Below are positions 1-8,739 of a stretch of 34,187 nucleotides of DNA, piece after piece. The translations under genes and the position numbers were made by a program. Below the pieces are notes generated by a model, which ran no database searches, was not told the origin of the DNA, and worked only from the letters and a program-made list of their open reading frames with translations. This DNA is from JAZNSB01 sp045590955 (GTDB lineage: Bacteria > Pseudomonadota > Alphaproteobacteria > RF32 > CAG-239): NCBI GenBank assembly GCA_045590955.1, contig JAZNSB010000007.1, positions 1-34,187 of the forward strand, read 5' to 3'. Position 1 is the stretch's first letter, and each line of letters opens with the position of its first letter.

Positions 1-285
1 ACCGCTTGGCCTCCGACTTATGCTTTTGCCTGTTTGTTTGGCTTTATTTAAAATTTTATCATCAACATCTGTGATATTTGACACATATGTTACTTTATCA
101 GAACCGTAAATATGGCGCAAAAATCTGTTCCACACGTCAAAAATAACGGCAGCTTTGGCGTTACCCAAATGAGCTCTGTCATAAACAGTGGGACCGCAAA
201 CATACATGCGGACATTATTTTCATCAATCGGAACAAACTTTTCTTTTCTTCTGCTTAATGTGTTTGTAAGATATATTTCTGCCAT
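1..285 (-). CDS. cysS: Cysteinyl-tRNA synthetase, N-terminal part (cut by window edge)
   Basis: The gene runs off the left edge, leaving the first 95 codons. It charges tRNA-Cys with cysteine in the cytoplasm. The sequence opens with MAEIYLTNTLSRRKEKF and carries VRMYVCGPTVYD, whose Cys is the zinc ligand of CysRS, then AHLGNAK, which is the class I HIGH-type signature, and YVSNITDVDDKI, the usual block after it. The ATG lies one base after the gltX stop, with an AAGGAA ribosome site inside the end of gltX, so the two synthetases are almost certainly co-transcribed and probably translationally coupled. The identification is secure; the rest of the protein is not visible. Confidence 0.95.
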   Translation of the reverse strand, partial: MAEIYLTNTLSRRKEKFVPIDENNVRMYVCGPTVYDRAHLGNAKAAVIFDVWNRFLRHIYGSDKVTYVSNITDVDDKILNKAKQTGKSISRRPSG

Positions 286-286
286 T

Positions 287-1594
287 TTAGTTTCCTTTTA
301 GTCTGTCATATGCTTTTTGATATCCGATGAGCGGCAATAAAATTTTTAATTCCGGACCAGTCGGTTTTCCGGTAAGCGCAATTCTTATCGGGTGAAATAA
401 ATCTTTGCCGGATTTACCTGAAGATTGTTTTAGTTTATCAATCCATATTTTATATGTTTCTTCGTTCCAAGGCTCAGGAGGTAAAACATCTGCACCCAAA
501 GAACATAGCTCCTTATCTTCAAGCGCTGCATTAACATTTTCAAAACATATTTCTTTCCATACATCAAGCTCTGATACAGTGGAAATGTTTTGTCTTACAA
601 CATTCCAAAAATTTTCAGTTATGCCAAGCAACGGATTATATGGCATGGAGTGTATAAATTTGGTATTAAAATGTTTTAGCTCTTCAACATCAAATTTAGG
701 TTGTGAACGTCCTATTTTTGTAAAATCTAATGAATTTGCCAAATCTTCTAATTTGTAAAACGGTTCAATGCCGTCTGATGTGCCAAGCTTTGCTAAATAT
801 GAGCAAATAGCAAGTGCTTCAACACCTTCTTGTCTTAGTTCATCCACACCAAGAGACCCCATTCTTTTTGACAATTTTCCTTCTTTACCGGTTAAAAGTG
901 GCAAATGTGCAAATTGCGGAACCAAAGCCCCCAAAGCCTCAAACATTTGAATTTGCATTGCTGTATTGGTAACATGGTCTTCTCCGCGCAAAATGTGTGT
1001 AATTTGAAAATCGGCATCATCTATTACAGACGGCAAATGATATAAAAATGTACCATCTTCTCTGATTACCACAGGATCAGCCAATTTTGAAGCTTCATAT
1101 TTGCACTCACCCCTAATCATATCTGTCCACGAAATTGTTCCTTCTTCAAGCTTAAAACGATAATGAGGTTTTCTGCCTTGAGCCAGATAATTTGCTTTTT
1201 GTTCTTCCGTTAATTTCAGTGCAGATCTGTCATATATCGGAGGCAAACCTTTTGCCATGAGTTTTTTACGCATAAACTCAAGCTCTTCCGGAGTTTCATA
1301 ACACGGATAAATTCTGCCTTGAGCAATTAATTTTTGTGCCACTTCCTGATATCTGGCTTCTCTTTGGCTTTGATGAGCCATTTCATCCCATTCTAAACCG
1401 AGCCATTTTAAATCTCTTAAAATAGCATCTTCATACTCTTTTTTTGAGCGCTGAACATCTGTATCATCAATTCTGAGCATAAACTTGCCGTTTATTTTTT
1501 TTGCCCAAAGCCAGTTAAACAATGCGGTTCTTGTACCGCCTATGTGCATAAAGCCCGTTGGAGACGGGGCAAATCTTACTTTTACCTGTGTCAT
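287..1594 (-). CDS. gltX: Glutamyl-tRNA synthetase
   Basis: Class I synthetase that attaches glutamate to tRNA-Glu. It has the opening RFAPSPTG, a HIGG signature at residues 17-20, and a KLSKRMG form of the KMSKS loop near residue 243. At 435 residues it is somewhat shorter than the common 460-480, mainly in the C-terminal anticodon-binding region. Many alphaproteobacteria carry two gltX genes, one serving tRNA-Gln through the GatCAB amidotransferase pathway; which type this is cannot be told here. The start ATG follows AAAAGAGAAAAAG. It lies downstream of the mlaC-like gene in the same direction and directly upstream of cysS. Confidence 0.95.
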   Translation of the reverse strand: MTQVKVRFAPSPTGFMHIGGTRTALFNWLWAKKINGKFMLRIDDTDVQRSKKEYEDAILRDLKWLGLEWDEMAHQSQREARYQEVAQKLIAQGRIYPCYETPEELEFMRKKLMAKGLPPIYDRSALKLTEEQKANYLAQGRKPHYRFKLEEGTISWTDMIRGECKYEASKLADPVVIREDGTFLYHLPSVIDDADFQITHILRGEDHVTNTAMQIQMFEALGALVPQFAHLPLLTGKEGKLSKRMGSLGVDELRQEGVEALAICSYLAKLGTSDGIEPFYKLEDLANSLDFTKIGRSQPKFDVEELKHFNTKFIHSMPYNPLLGITENFWNVVRQNISTVSELDVWKEICFENVNAALEDKELCSLGADVLPPEPWNEETYKIWIDKLKQSSGKSGKDLFHPIRIALTGKPTGPELKILLPLIGYQKAYDRLKGN

Positions 1595-1645
1595 CTTTTT
1601 CTCTTTTACTTATATTTTGTTATTGTTTTACGGCATTATAGACGT

Positions 1646-2317
1646 TTAATAAAAACTTTCAACGGAATTTAACTGCATTTGCGCATTTTTTTCATTATAT
1701 TCAACCATAGACTCTAAATCTTCCAAAAACCATTCTACCTGATCATCCAGATTATCCATCATTTCATAAAACTTTGAACGATAAGACAAAATTAATGACG
1801 CGTCAGCAAGCTTTAAATCTATAATCTGTAAACCTTTATTTCCGTTGTGTTTTAGCATGAAAGAAACTATGATGCTTTGATCTTTTTTTTCTTGAGAAGA
1901 ATTTTTAATTGTAACATAAACATCTACATTTGCTCTGTCTTTGTTAATTTGAATATCTCCTACCTTAAATGAAATACTACCCGGAAAACTCAAGGGAAAG
2001 GTTTTGTATGTGCCAAGAGCATAACGGCGAAAAAGATCTGCATACACATCTTTTTGTTCCTGTGTCATAGCGCGCCAGTGCTTACCCATTACAAATTTTG
2101 AGATATATTCCAAATCAATGTATTCTTCAAACATTTTATCCAAGATTTCATGTTTACGAGAAATATCTTCTTCAGAAAAAGCCTCCAACAAAGAATTTCC
2201 TTTTTGTTCTGCCCATAACCTTACGTTTTCCGGCAAAATTGTGCTTGATGCATGTGCAGAAACACAAAATAAAAGCAAACAGGCTGTGATAAAATGCAAA
2301 AAAATCTTACTTTTCAT
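1646..2317 (-). CDS. mlaC: MlaC/Ttg2D-like periplasmic phospholipid-binding protein
   Basis: A 223-residue exported protein with an N-terminal signal peptide (hydrophobic core FITACLLLFCVSAHA). The body matches the MlaC/Ttg2D fold: a LEYISKFVMGKHWRAMT block, then the DLFRRYALGTYKTF segment and a C-terminal region of LKLADASLILSYRSKF type. MlaC carries phospholipids between outer and inner membrane in the Mla pathway; the related HpnM works in hopanoid transport. No mlaDEF permease, ATPase or MCE genes lie beside it, so partners must be elsewhere. It is head-to-head with the gene at 2369, with only 51 bp between starts, and is followed by gltX. Confidence 0.8.
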   Translation of the reverse strand: MKSKIFLHFITACLLLFCVSAHASSTILPENVRLWAEQKGNSLLEAFSEEDISRKHEILDKMFEEYIDLEYISKFVMGKHWRAMTQEQKDVYADLFRRYALGTYKTFPLSFPGSISFKVGDIQINKDRANVDVYVTIKNSSQEKKDQSIIVSFMLKHNGNKGLQIIDLKLADASLILSYRSKFYEMMDNLDDQVEWFLEDLESMVEYNEKNAQMQLNSVESFY

Positions 2318-2368
2318 ATTTTTATTCCTATAATGTTTATATTAGTTTACACAAAAAAAGTTAATAAA

Positions 2369-3385
2369 ATGATACTCATTAGATTTTTTACAATATTATG
2401 TGCACTGCTATTTGCTTTTAATGCACAAGCTCAAACAGATGCCGGATTGCGTTTTATCAGAGCAAGAGGCAAAATTTTGTGCGGAACAGATCTTGGAATT
2501 GAAGCCCTGGCTCATAAAGACGAACGTGGTGAATGGAGAGGTTTTGATGCAGATATTTGCAGAAGTTTTGCCATGGCAATTTTAGGCTCTGCGGACTCTT
2601 TTGATATGATTAACGTAGAAACCCAAAACGCAAGTAAGTATTTGGAAACAAATAAAATTGACGTAATGCTTGGCAATCATCCTTTTGCTGCTTCCGACGA
2701 ATTTAAACTCCAGATTGTGCCGGTTAGCGAAATGTATTATACAAAGCAGATGTTTTTGGCAAAAAAGCAAGAAAATGCAACTTCTATGCTAGACTACGAA
2801 AATTCTACAATTTGCACGGTCAAATCTTCTGAAGATTTGCATTATTTGGAACAATATACCAATAAATATGATTTGAGCTTTAAAATTCTTAAATTCAATA
2901 CATTTGCAAAAGCAAAAGAAGCTTTTTTGTTGGCAAGATGCAACCTGCTTACCGGAACAGAAGTGCAACTTAAAAGTATTTTGCCAAAGATTACCGTAAA
3001 CAATGTTGTGCTGTTGCCTGAAGAGATTGCGCTTAAACCGGTGTTTGCATATGTAGCAAAATCTAACAACAATTTAAGAATTGCAATTAAGTGGATATTA
3101 AATGCTTTGATTGCAACGGAAGAATATGGATTAAATTCAAACAACATCTCTATTTATAAAAATCAGCCGGAAACAAACATTAGAAATCTGCTGGGACAAA
3201 ACCCAGAACTTTGGGGAGTGTTTTCTCTTAGAAAAGACTGGTTGAGCGAAGCGATTATGGTTGTAGGAAGCTATAAAGAAATTTATGACAGAAATTTTGT
3301 AAACTCTGACAAAATTAAAATAGAAAGATACAAAAACAGATTAATTAAAGACGGCGGACTTATTCAACCCAAACCGTTTTTATAA
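2369..3385 (+). CDS. AapJ-like amino-acid ABC transporter substrate-binding protein
   Basis: Predicted 338-residue periplasmic binding protein. The start at 2369 is chosen because it begins directly with a signal peptide (MILIRFFTILCALLFAFNA, cleavage near AQA); an upstream in-frame ATG at 2294 would overlap the mlaC start and add a non-signal extension. The mature part follows the family plan: ARGKILCGTDLG, then WRGFDADICRSFA, an internal DVMLGNHPF block, and the AapJ-type end GSYKEIYDRNF with a final DGGLIQPKPF. AapJ is the binding component of the broad-specificity L-amino-acid transporter. No permease (aapQ, aapM) or ATPase (aapP) gene is adjacent, so it is an orphan here. It converges with the esterase gene and overlaps its stop by a few bases. 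Confidence 0.8.
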   Translation: MILIRFFTILCALLFAFNAQAQTDAGLRFIRARGKILCGTDLGIEALAHKDERGEWRGFDADICRSFAMAILGSADSFDMINVETQNASKYLETNKIDVMLGNHPFAASDEFKLQIVPVSEMYYTKQMFLAKKQENATSMLDYENSTICTVKSSEDLHYLEQYTNKYDLSFKILKFNTFAKAKEAFLLARCNLLTGTEVQLKSILPKITVNNVVLLPEEIALKPVFAYVAKSNNNLRIAIKWILNALIATEEYGLNSNNISIYKNQPETNIRNLLGQNPELWGVFSLRKDWLSEAIMVVGSYKEIYDRNFVNSDKIKIERYKNRLIKDGGLIQPKPFL

Positions 3386-4069
3386 GCGTGCATTTATAAA
3401 ATTTAACGCGTATTGAAGACCTTGCGTACACAAACGGTGTTTGCCGTTGCGCAAAGTTTTTGTTATTACCTTACAACCCTTGCCTTGCAAATACTTTTTG
3501 GTCCAGTCCATAGCGCTATATCTTACCAAGTTATCTTGATTGCCGTGAATAAGCAAAAAATCTGGAGTTGAATTGGCTGATATAATATGTGACGGGGCAA
3601 CCATCATGCCTGAAAAGCTGATACATCCGGCAAGTTTTTCTTTGCGTTGCAGTGCTGTATACATGGCCAGACTCGCTCCTTGCGAAAAGCCACAAATAAA
3701 GGCGTCTTTACTATGTAGGTTGTATTGTTTAAGCAACTTGTTTATATATCTATTTAGATACTTAAATCCATGAGAAGCTCCGCTTTTCATGGTATCGTAA
3801 ATTTTTATGTACTCTTCCATGTTGATAACAGACCTTCTGGCATCATCCGTATCGTACTTGTGCATTGAATACCACTGGCGTTTAAACCCATGAATTTCAC
3901 ATGTAAATGGTGCTTGCGGAATATGTATGGCTGTATCTTTACTGTTTTCAATCAAAAAATTTATTTTATCAGCAATAGAATCGGCACAATCAATATATCC
4001 ATGCAAAAAAACTATCAGCTTTTTTACATGTTTTGGTGTATATACAATTTCTTGTGTTATAGAACTCAT
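3380..4069 (-). CDS. Phospholipase/carboxylesterase-family alpha/beta hydrolase
   Basis: A 229-residue serine hydrolase of the short esterase family (YpfH-like/carboxylesterase 2). The oxyanion segment is FLHGYIDCAD near residue 22. The nucleophile is Ser129 in GFSQGAS, with Asp179 in GNQDNLV and His211 in NGKHRL, a complete catalytic triad. The start is placed at 4069 behind GCGGGGT; a longer frame reaches 4258, but that extension overlaps the end of the phage-cluster gene at 4147 and reads as lysine-rich noise. It is transcribed in the same direction as the phage cluster, 77 bp after its last gene, so read-through is possible. The natural substrate is unknown. Confidence 0.85.
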   Translation of the reverse strand: MSSITQEIVYTPKHVKKLIVFLHGYIDCADSIADKINFLIENSKDTAIHIPQAPFTCEIHGFKRQWYSMHKYDTDDARRSVINMEEYIKIYDTMKSGASHGFKYLNRYINKLLKQYNLHSKDAFICGFSQGASLAMYTALQRKEKLAGCISFSGMMVAPSHIISANSTPDFLLIHGNQDNLVRYSAMDWTKKYLQGKGCKVITKTLRNGKHRLCTQGLQYALNFINARL

Positions 4070-4146
4070 ATTTACCCCGCTAAACAAAATTATGGTGTAT
4101 AATAAAAACAAATACTTAACATTTAATAAACGCACGCTCTTTTTAT

Positions 4147-4488
4147 TTATTTTAATAATTTTTTTCCGGCAGAAGTCAACGAAGACATATATGAAGACTG
4201 TATCTGCCCGTTTAATCCGCTTGCCATAAGCGAATTCTCTGCATTGATATTTGCCCATGCATCTTTGGTGGTGCTTGATAAAAGATTGGACCCGGAACCA
4301 CTAAAAGACATATTAGAAGCTCCAATTCTGGCTCTTTTGGCAGCAAGCTCTTTTTCTAATAAATTTATTTTATTTTTTTCATTAATCATTCTTTGTTGTT
4401 TGTTTCTTTTTGCTTTTTGTTTTTGTTCAAGCAAATTAGAACCAACTTCCAATGCAGCCAATGTTGCTGCTGTTGTTAATGTTCCCAT
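4147..4488 (-). CDS. Small phage-cluster protein (last gene of the structural block)
   Basis: A 113-residue protein directly downstream of tail tubular protein B (10 bp gap). It has a short Ala-rich start, a basic Lys/Arg/Gln-rich helical stretch (about residues 20-52), then a RARIGASNMSFSGSGSN segment and a Ser/Asn-rich tail. An ARxGAS-x-Gly/Ser-rich motif after a basic helix recurs, as I recall, in small proteins late in virion gene blocks of alphaproteobacterial phages. Its function is unknown: it could be a virion component, a DNA-ejection protein in the position of T7 gp14, or a tail completion protein. No transmembrane segment or signal peptide is seen. Confidence 0.6.
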   Translation of the reverse strand: MGTLTTAATLAALEVGSNLLEQKQKAKRNKQQRMINEKNKINLLEKELAAKRARIGASNMSFSGSGSNLLSSTTKDAWANINAENSLMASGLNGQIQSSYMSSLTSAGKKLLK

Positions 4489-4498
4489 ATTATTCTCC

Positions 4499-6403
4499 TT
4501 ATTTTACTTCTGCCATCAGGTTTACTGACAATAAATTAAAGCTATACGGCACAGATGATTTTATTTCCCATGCATTATCTTTTAAATTTCTGGTCCAACC
4601 AAGGCCTGTATATTCAATGTCTCCGGTATAAAATTTTACCGGCCCATCAAGCTTGTTTTCTTGTGAAATGTTGTTTAACGGAATATCTATAAAATGCTTG
4701 CCCATTTTTACAGAAAAAATTTGTGTATCCAATACTCTAAATGTTGCTTTTACAACTCTGTATGCCTTTGGAGAATATATGCCTCCTCCACCACCAGTTA
4801 CAAAAGGTAATGGTTGAACAACATGATGATATGGCAAACCGATTTTTATTTCTTCTGCCGGATCCGGTAATAATAAATTACCATCAGTTATTTTAAATTG
4901 CCCTACATAAAATCCGTCGGCAACAACTTGAACACTTTTGTTGTTATATATATCCAAATTGTTCCAGTTTGTTTTTGCTTCTGAAGAGGAAAACACAGAA
5001 GAGCAATCGGTATAAAAATCTGATGACATTTTTTCCAAAAAATATTGCCCTTGCCTCTCTGTCAGGCAATATGTATTACCTCCTACAATAGCAACCGACA
5101 AAAATTTTCCGTTTGTGGTGGTAGAACTCCATGCTTTAACTTCTTCAGAACGATATGTAGTAAGATTGGCAATACTGCCGTCTGATAAAACAACATATAT
5201 TAAATTATTTTGTGCATCAAAACACATATCTGTCGGATTTTGCAAAATGTTTTCAGACAACAACGTCAAATCACTGGCCGAATATGCTTGTTCTATATCT
5301 TCAAAAACAAACTCTCTGAGTTGTTTGCCTGTTTTGGTGATAAACAAAGTTGCACCATTGGCATTTGCCGGTGTTATGTTGTATGGTATATATGAACCAA
5401 TTTTTGTTTGCATATTTAATTTGATGTTTGTGGGAGTTAAAGTTTCTGCAGAAACCATCCACTCTGCCCCGCTGGTAAATACAAGTAAATGTCTGGCTGA
5501 AACCAAATTTACAATGGCATTTACCTGATCTGACAAAACTGCAAACTCTATGGCTTCATCATCTAAACCGGAACCCATATCAAAATTAAACAAGTCCGAA
5601 GTCTTTGACATCCATAACCTATTGGGTAGCTGTTTTGAACCGCCAATTACCATTCTGTTTTGATGAAAAACAACAGATCTGGGATATCCTCTGACTGCAG
5701 AAAAAACTTCTTCTTGCCAATCTGTGGTAGAGTTTGAACCAGAAGCGCCTTTTTGTGTAACTGCTTTTACATGTTGGGCATCAACAAATTGATTAATTAA
5801 AAATTCTCCGCCATTAATTCTTAATCTGATGCCTACATATTGCTCTGAAAAAATGTCTTCAGATGCAGATATTGTGACATGATTAACATCTCCGTCTGTG
5901 GCCAAGTTCAAAGAAACTTTGTTTTGATAAAAATTAAAATACGGACAAAATTTTTGCTCTGTTGTGGTATAAAACGTCCACGGATTAATGCTCCAAGTGC
6001 CGTCTGCATTTCTGCTTATTTCTTGAGGAGGAACGTCCTCATGAACAAGCAAAAGTGTATCTGCAGATTGTGTCCAGTTTAATTGTTTTATTTGTTCATA
6101 TGACCATGGAGTTTGTAACGCGCAAAGAAGAGTATCTTCTTTATAAATATGAGCCATATAATCTGTTAAAACAATCAGATATGTTTGCTTTGCATTAAAT
6201 TCAAATGAAATTAATCTACCGGCCGAATTTAATGTGTCAACATACTGAAATCCTGCTCTTCTGCTTACGCCTCCGGTTGGTGCAATAAACAAGTTTTCTA
6301 ATTTTTTTGCACCATTTGAATAAATTCCAAGATCACATCTGCCGTATAAATTGCTTGATAATTGCCCTGAAGTAAAATTTGTTTTTAAATTATAGACACT
6401 CAT
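4499..6403 (-). CDS. Podovirus tail tubular protein B / nozzle protein (T7 gp12-like)
   Basis: A 634-residue tail protein. The N terminus is diagnostic: NFTSGQLSSNLYGRCDL followed by YSNGAKKLENLFIAPTGG and SRRAGFQYVD, the pattern of the tube/nozzle proteins of short-tailed phages (typically NFTxGExSPxLxGRxDL and a PxGGxxRRPGT block). In T7 this protein forms the lower part of the stubby tail through which DNA passes. It overlaps the tail tubular A stop by 4 bp, the usual gp11-gp12 order. A run of glycines (GGGGG) sits near residue 540. No receptor-binding domain or fibre-like repeat is visible, so host recognition is not explained by this gene. Confidence 0.85.
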   Translation of the reverse strand: MSVYNLKTNFTSGQLSSNLYGRCDLGIYSNGAKKLENLFIAPTGGVSRRAGFQYVDTLNSAGRLISFEFNAKQTYLIVLTDYMAHIYKEDTLLCALQTPWSYEQIKQLNWTQSADTLLLVHEDVPPQEISRNADGTWSINPWTFYTTTEQKFCPYFNFYQNKVSLNLATDGDVNHVTISASEDIFSEQYVGIRLRINGGEFLINQFVDAQHVKAVTQKGASGSNSTTDWQEEVFSAVRGYPRSVVFHQNRMVIGGSKQLPNRLWMSKTSDLFNFDMGSGLDDEAIEFAVLSDQVNAIVNLVSARHLLVFTSGAEWMVSAETLTPTNIKLNMQTKIGSYIPYNITPANANGATLFITKTGKQLREFVFEDIEQAYSASDLTLLSENILQNPTDMCFDAQNNLIYVVLSDGSIANLTTYRSEEVKAWSSTTTNGKFLSVAIVGGNTYCLTERQGQYFLEKMSSDFYTDCSSVFSSSEAKTNWNNLDIYNNKSVQVVADGFYVGQFKITDGNLLLPDPAEEIKIGLPYHHVVQPLPFVTGGGGGIYSPKAYRVVKATFRVLDTQIFSVKMGKHFIDIPLNNISQENKLDGPVKFYTGDIEYTGLGWTRNLKDNAWEIKSSVPYSFNLLSVNLMAEVK

Positions 6404-6969
6404 TGTCTTGCCTCCACCAAAGTAAAATCTTCAAAACTTTTTGGGGTGGATTGTTGAGCGTCTGTTAATCTGGCTTTGGCAATTTCATCTTTTGCTCTTT
6501 GGGATAAAAACTGAGTTTTTTGCACATTTTCGGTAAGAGGCAAACAAAATTGAGCAGCCAATTTAGCAATTAATGCCTCTGCAAAAAATGCCGGAAAACT
6601 CTCTTCTTTTGGGCGAGAAATATATGTTAAAACAACGTCTGCAGAATTTGTATGTAAAGTGTTGCCACAAATACGATATTCTATTCCATTTCCGCTGTTG
6701 CCCGTGCCGGCAGATATTATTCTTAAAAAATCCGTGGGAAGCAAATATGCATATTTAAAATCTGCAACCGGATCGGTATTTATTCTGCCCAAACGGATTT
6801 GAGAAATTGCAAAACTCCACGGATAAGATGATAACAAACCATCTCTTATAATAGGATAAATGTTGCCGGCAATTTCTGATTCGCTGGTATCTTCTTGAAA
6901 AGAAGATATTGAGTTGCTTCCGATTTGCAGTAATGCTGCTGAACATAAGTTTAATTGATTGTATATCAT
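6400..6969 (-). CDS. Podovirus tail tubular protein A / adaptor (T7 gp11-like)
   Basis: A 189-residue adaptor that in T7-like phages binds the portal and begins the short tail. Recognisable features are the start IYNQLNLCSAALLQIGSNSI, an IYPIIRDGLLSSYPWSFA block (the common RDxxLxxxPWxFA signature), YLLPTDFLRI, and a C-terminal helix with EALIAKLAAQFCLPLTEN. It is encoded between the capsid-linked 81-residue protein and tail tubular protein B, with a 4-bp overlap to the latter. A strong AGGAG ribosome site lies just before its ATG, immediately after a hairpin with a T-run (see terminator at 6981). Confidence 0.85.
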   Translation of the reverse strand: MIYNQLNLCSAALLQIGSNSISSFQEDTSESEIAGNIYPIIRDGLLSSYPWSFAISQIRLGRINTDPVADFKYAYLLPTDFLRIISAGTGNSGNGIEYRICGNTLHTNSADVVLTYISRPKEESFPAFFAEALIAKLAAQFCLPLTENVQKTQFLSQRAKDEIAKARLTDAQQSTPKSFEDFTLVEARQ

Positions 6970-6980
6970 TTTTATCTCCT

Positions 6981-7011
6981 AAAAAAAGGAGGGCAAAACA
7001 CCCTCCTTTTT
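6981..7011 (-). terminator. Intrinsic-terminator-like hairpin between head and tail genes
   Basis: A ten-base arm AAAAGGAGGG (6984-6993) pairs perfectly with CCCTCCTTTT (7001-7010) around a 7-base loop. Read on the minus strand the stem is followed by a T-run and then by the AGGAG ribosome site of tail tubular A. It sits inside an otherwise tightly packed operon, so it probably attenuates tail transcription relative to capsid, or stabilises the upstream mRNA 3' end. Confidence 0.75.
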
Positions 7012-7026
7012 GTGCTGTTTATTTTA

Positions 7027-7272
7027 TTATGATACTTTTGAAACGCTTACAACACCGTCTGTGTTTGAAGAAATTGACAAAACTGCCGGTTCTAACACGC
7101 CATTAACAGATGCGTTTGTCAAAATCATGTCTCCGGCTTTTACAAATGGTGATGTATTGTTAAAATATCCGCCAGAAATTACTGTGTCTAGTCCGTCTGC
7201 GGTTGTGTATGTCCAAAGTGTAAAGCCGTTTGCATATGCCATTACACTCAAATTTTTACTATCTAATGCCAT
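7027..7272 (-). CDS. Small capsid-adjacent phage protein
   Basis: An 81-residue protein directly after the major capsid gene (23 bp gap). It opens MALDSKNLSVMAYANGFTLW and continues YTTADGLDTVISGGYFNN, then VKAGDMILTN, a mostly beta-strand pattern. Small proteins with this NxFTLWxYxTxD plus GYFN plus GDxIx plan are found next to capsid genes in many podoviruses. The role is not established; head decoration or head-fibre function is a guess from position. It is the last gene before the internal hairpin at 6981-7011. Confidence 0.7.
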   Translation of the reverse strand: MALDSKNLSVMAYANGFTLWTYTTADGLDTVISGGYFNNTSPFVKAGDMILTNASVNGVLEPAVLSISSNTDGVVSVSKVS

Positions 7273-7295
7273 GATAAATTCCCTTCTTAAAAAAA

Positions 7296-8129
7296 TTAAT
7301 TAGCTGCATCTTTACATTTGATTCTTACAACGCCTTTGTCATCAATCAAACAAGCGCCTTGGCTCATCATATTGTTTACAAAGTGTGCGGCATGGTCACC
7401 GTGCCAAGAAATGTCTGTTTTAATGTCTTGACCGCAAGCATGACCAACTGCAGATTTGTGGAAAATAAAACAGTCTTTTTGACCTTCTGCAGAAGATGGT
7501 AAACCTGTGTGCATAATCCAGTTGATGCCAAGCCATTTTTTGCATTCTGTGCCTTTAAGAAATGGCAATGAATCTCCAGAATATTCTGAACTTGAAAATT
7601 CAGGCATATTAAGAAGTGCATTCCATTGATATGGACCAACAAGACCAAATCTTTCTCCGTCATCAGGAATGTTGTTGTCATTTAATGTTTTGAAAGCCTC
7701 CAAAATGGTCTCTTTGTTCAAGGCTTCATCATAAGAGCCAACATCATTTGTATCTGATGCCAAAGCTAAAGCGTTTATAATCAGTTCATCTGTTTTGCGG
7801 CCCAATGCATATGCACCAGACGCAGCAATTACTTTGCGTTCGTCGTGTCCGATTTTTAGTTCATCTAAGGCATCCACCCAATCACCGGCATAGTAATCTT
7901 GCAAAACGCATTCTACCGGTGTGTGGTCCAAACTCATTACCGGTACAAGACCATGTCTGGCTTTTGTTGACGCAACACCGGTACCAACCTTTTGGAAAGT
8001 TGTGGAACTGCCTTTTACTAAATTTTTGGAACGAACAGCCCCTTTTAATTTTGAGCCACCTTGCTGATATGCCAAGTGAACATCTGCTTCAAATTGTTTA
8101 ATAAAAGAATCGCTAATATCAATAGCCAT
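7296..8129 (-). CDS. Major capsid protein (podovirus type)
   Basis: A 277-residue coat protein located between scaffold and tail genes, as expected for the shell protein. The sequence has an N-terminal helix (SFIKQFEADVHLAYQQGGSK), the RSKNLVKGSSTTFQKVG block, and the HTPVECVLQDYYAGDWVD and DELKIGHDERKV stretches that resemble the E-loop/spine-helix region of HK97-fold podovirus coat proteins. No fused protease domain or prohead protease gene is present, in keeping with a T7/P22-like assembly that uses a separate scaffold without maturation cleavage. A good AAGGAG ribosome site precedes it. The capsid call is strong from position and sequence; the exact family name needs a profile search. Confidence 0.85.
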   Translation of the reverse strand: MAIDISDSFIKQFEADVHLAYQQGGSKLKGAVRSKNLVKGSSTTFQKVGTGVASTKARHGLVPVMSLDHTPVECVLQDYYAGDWVDALDELKIGHDERKVIAASGAYALGRKTDELIINALALASDTNDVGSYDEALNKETILEAFKTLNDNNIPDDGERFGLVGPYQWNALLNMPEFSSSEYSGDSLPFLKGTECKKWLGINWIMHTGLPSSAEGQKDCFIFHKSAVGHACGQDIKTDISWHGDHAAHFVNNMMSQGACLIDDKGVVRIKCKDAAN

Positions 8130-8147
8130 ATTATATCTCCTTAAAAA

Positions 8148-8729
8148 TTATTTGTTGTTTGGGTAAAGACGCTCAAATCCTTTGGTAATGCGGGCAATAT
8201 ATGAATTGTCCTGATCTCTCCAATATCTTGGATCTTGCATCATTTTTTTGAGTGTTTTTTCATCTAATACTTCTTGGGCCGAAGCCTGATGAGACAAAAC
8301 AGGGTCTGAACTGCTCATCATGTTATAAAGCGCTAAAACTCCTTGTGCGTTAGAAGCCAGTGCATTGTAAATTTCTTGTTGCAAATTTTGTTTTGCCCAA
8401 TTTGAAATTTGGTCTGCAATTAAGGCAAATTTTTCTTCTCCGCCAAATTTTTCTATTAGTTTTTCTCTTTGGCGTTCAAATTCAAATTCTGTACTTAAAG
8501 AATTTAGATAAGGCAAAACTCTTTCATTTGCCAAATCATAAACAAGTTGGGCTTGAGCATTGGTAAAACCAAGTTCATAAAATCTTTTATAAATTTCATC
8601 ATCTCTTGCCAAAAGCGGACTTGGCATTTTGATGTCATACAAATCATAGCTGTTTGGAATATCTGATTTTGCTTGGTTTTCTTCTGCAGGAGCCGAACCT
8701 GACAAAAGATTAAATATATTTTTTTTCAT
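8148..8729 (-). CDS. Capsid assembly scaffolding protein
   Basis: A 193-residue acidic, largely helical protein immediately upstream of the major capsid gene (18 bp). The disordered N terminus is rich in Ser, Ala and Glu; the centre holds helices around ELGFTNAQAQLVYDLANERV and FGGEEKFALIADQISNWAK; the C terminus is basic (IARITKGFERLYPNNK), as in scaffold proteins where a basic C-terminal helix contacts the coat subunits. The order portal, small gene, scaffold, coat matches T7-type virion operons. There is no protease motif. The call rests on composition plus position. Confidence 0.75.
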   Translation of the reverse strand: MKKNIFNLLSGSAPAEENQAKSDIPNSYDLYDIKMPSPLLARDDEIYKRFYELGFTNAQAQLVYDLANERVLPYLNSLSTEFEFERQREKLIEKFGGEEKFALIADQISNWAKQNLQQEIYNALASNAQGVLALYNMMSSSDPVLSHQASAQEVLDEKTLKKMMQDPRYWRDQDNSYIARITKGFERLYPNNK

Positions 8730-8739
8730 TTTCTTCCTT

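Noticed and set aside
2294..2368. Upstream start for the amino-acid-binding protein at 2294
   Set aside because: It overlaps the mlaC start and would place 25 extra residues before a clear signal peptide.
4070..4258. N-terminal extension of the esterase to 4258
   Set aside because: It overlaps the end of the phage-cluster gene, is lysine-rich noise, and a good ribosome site exists before 4069.
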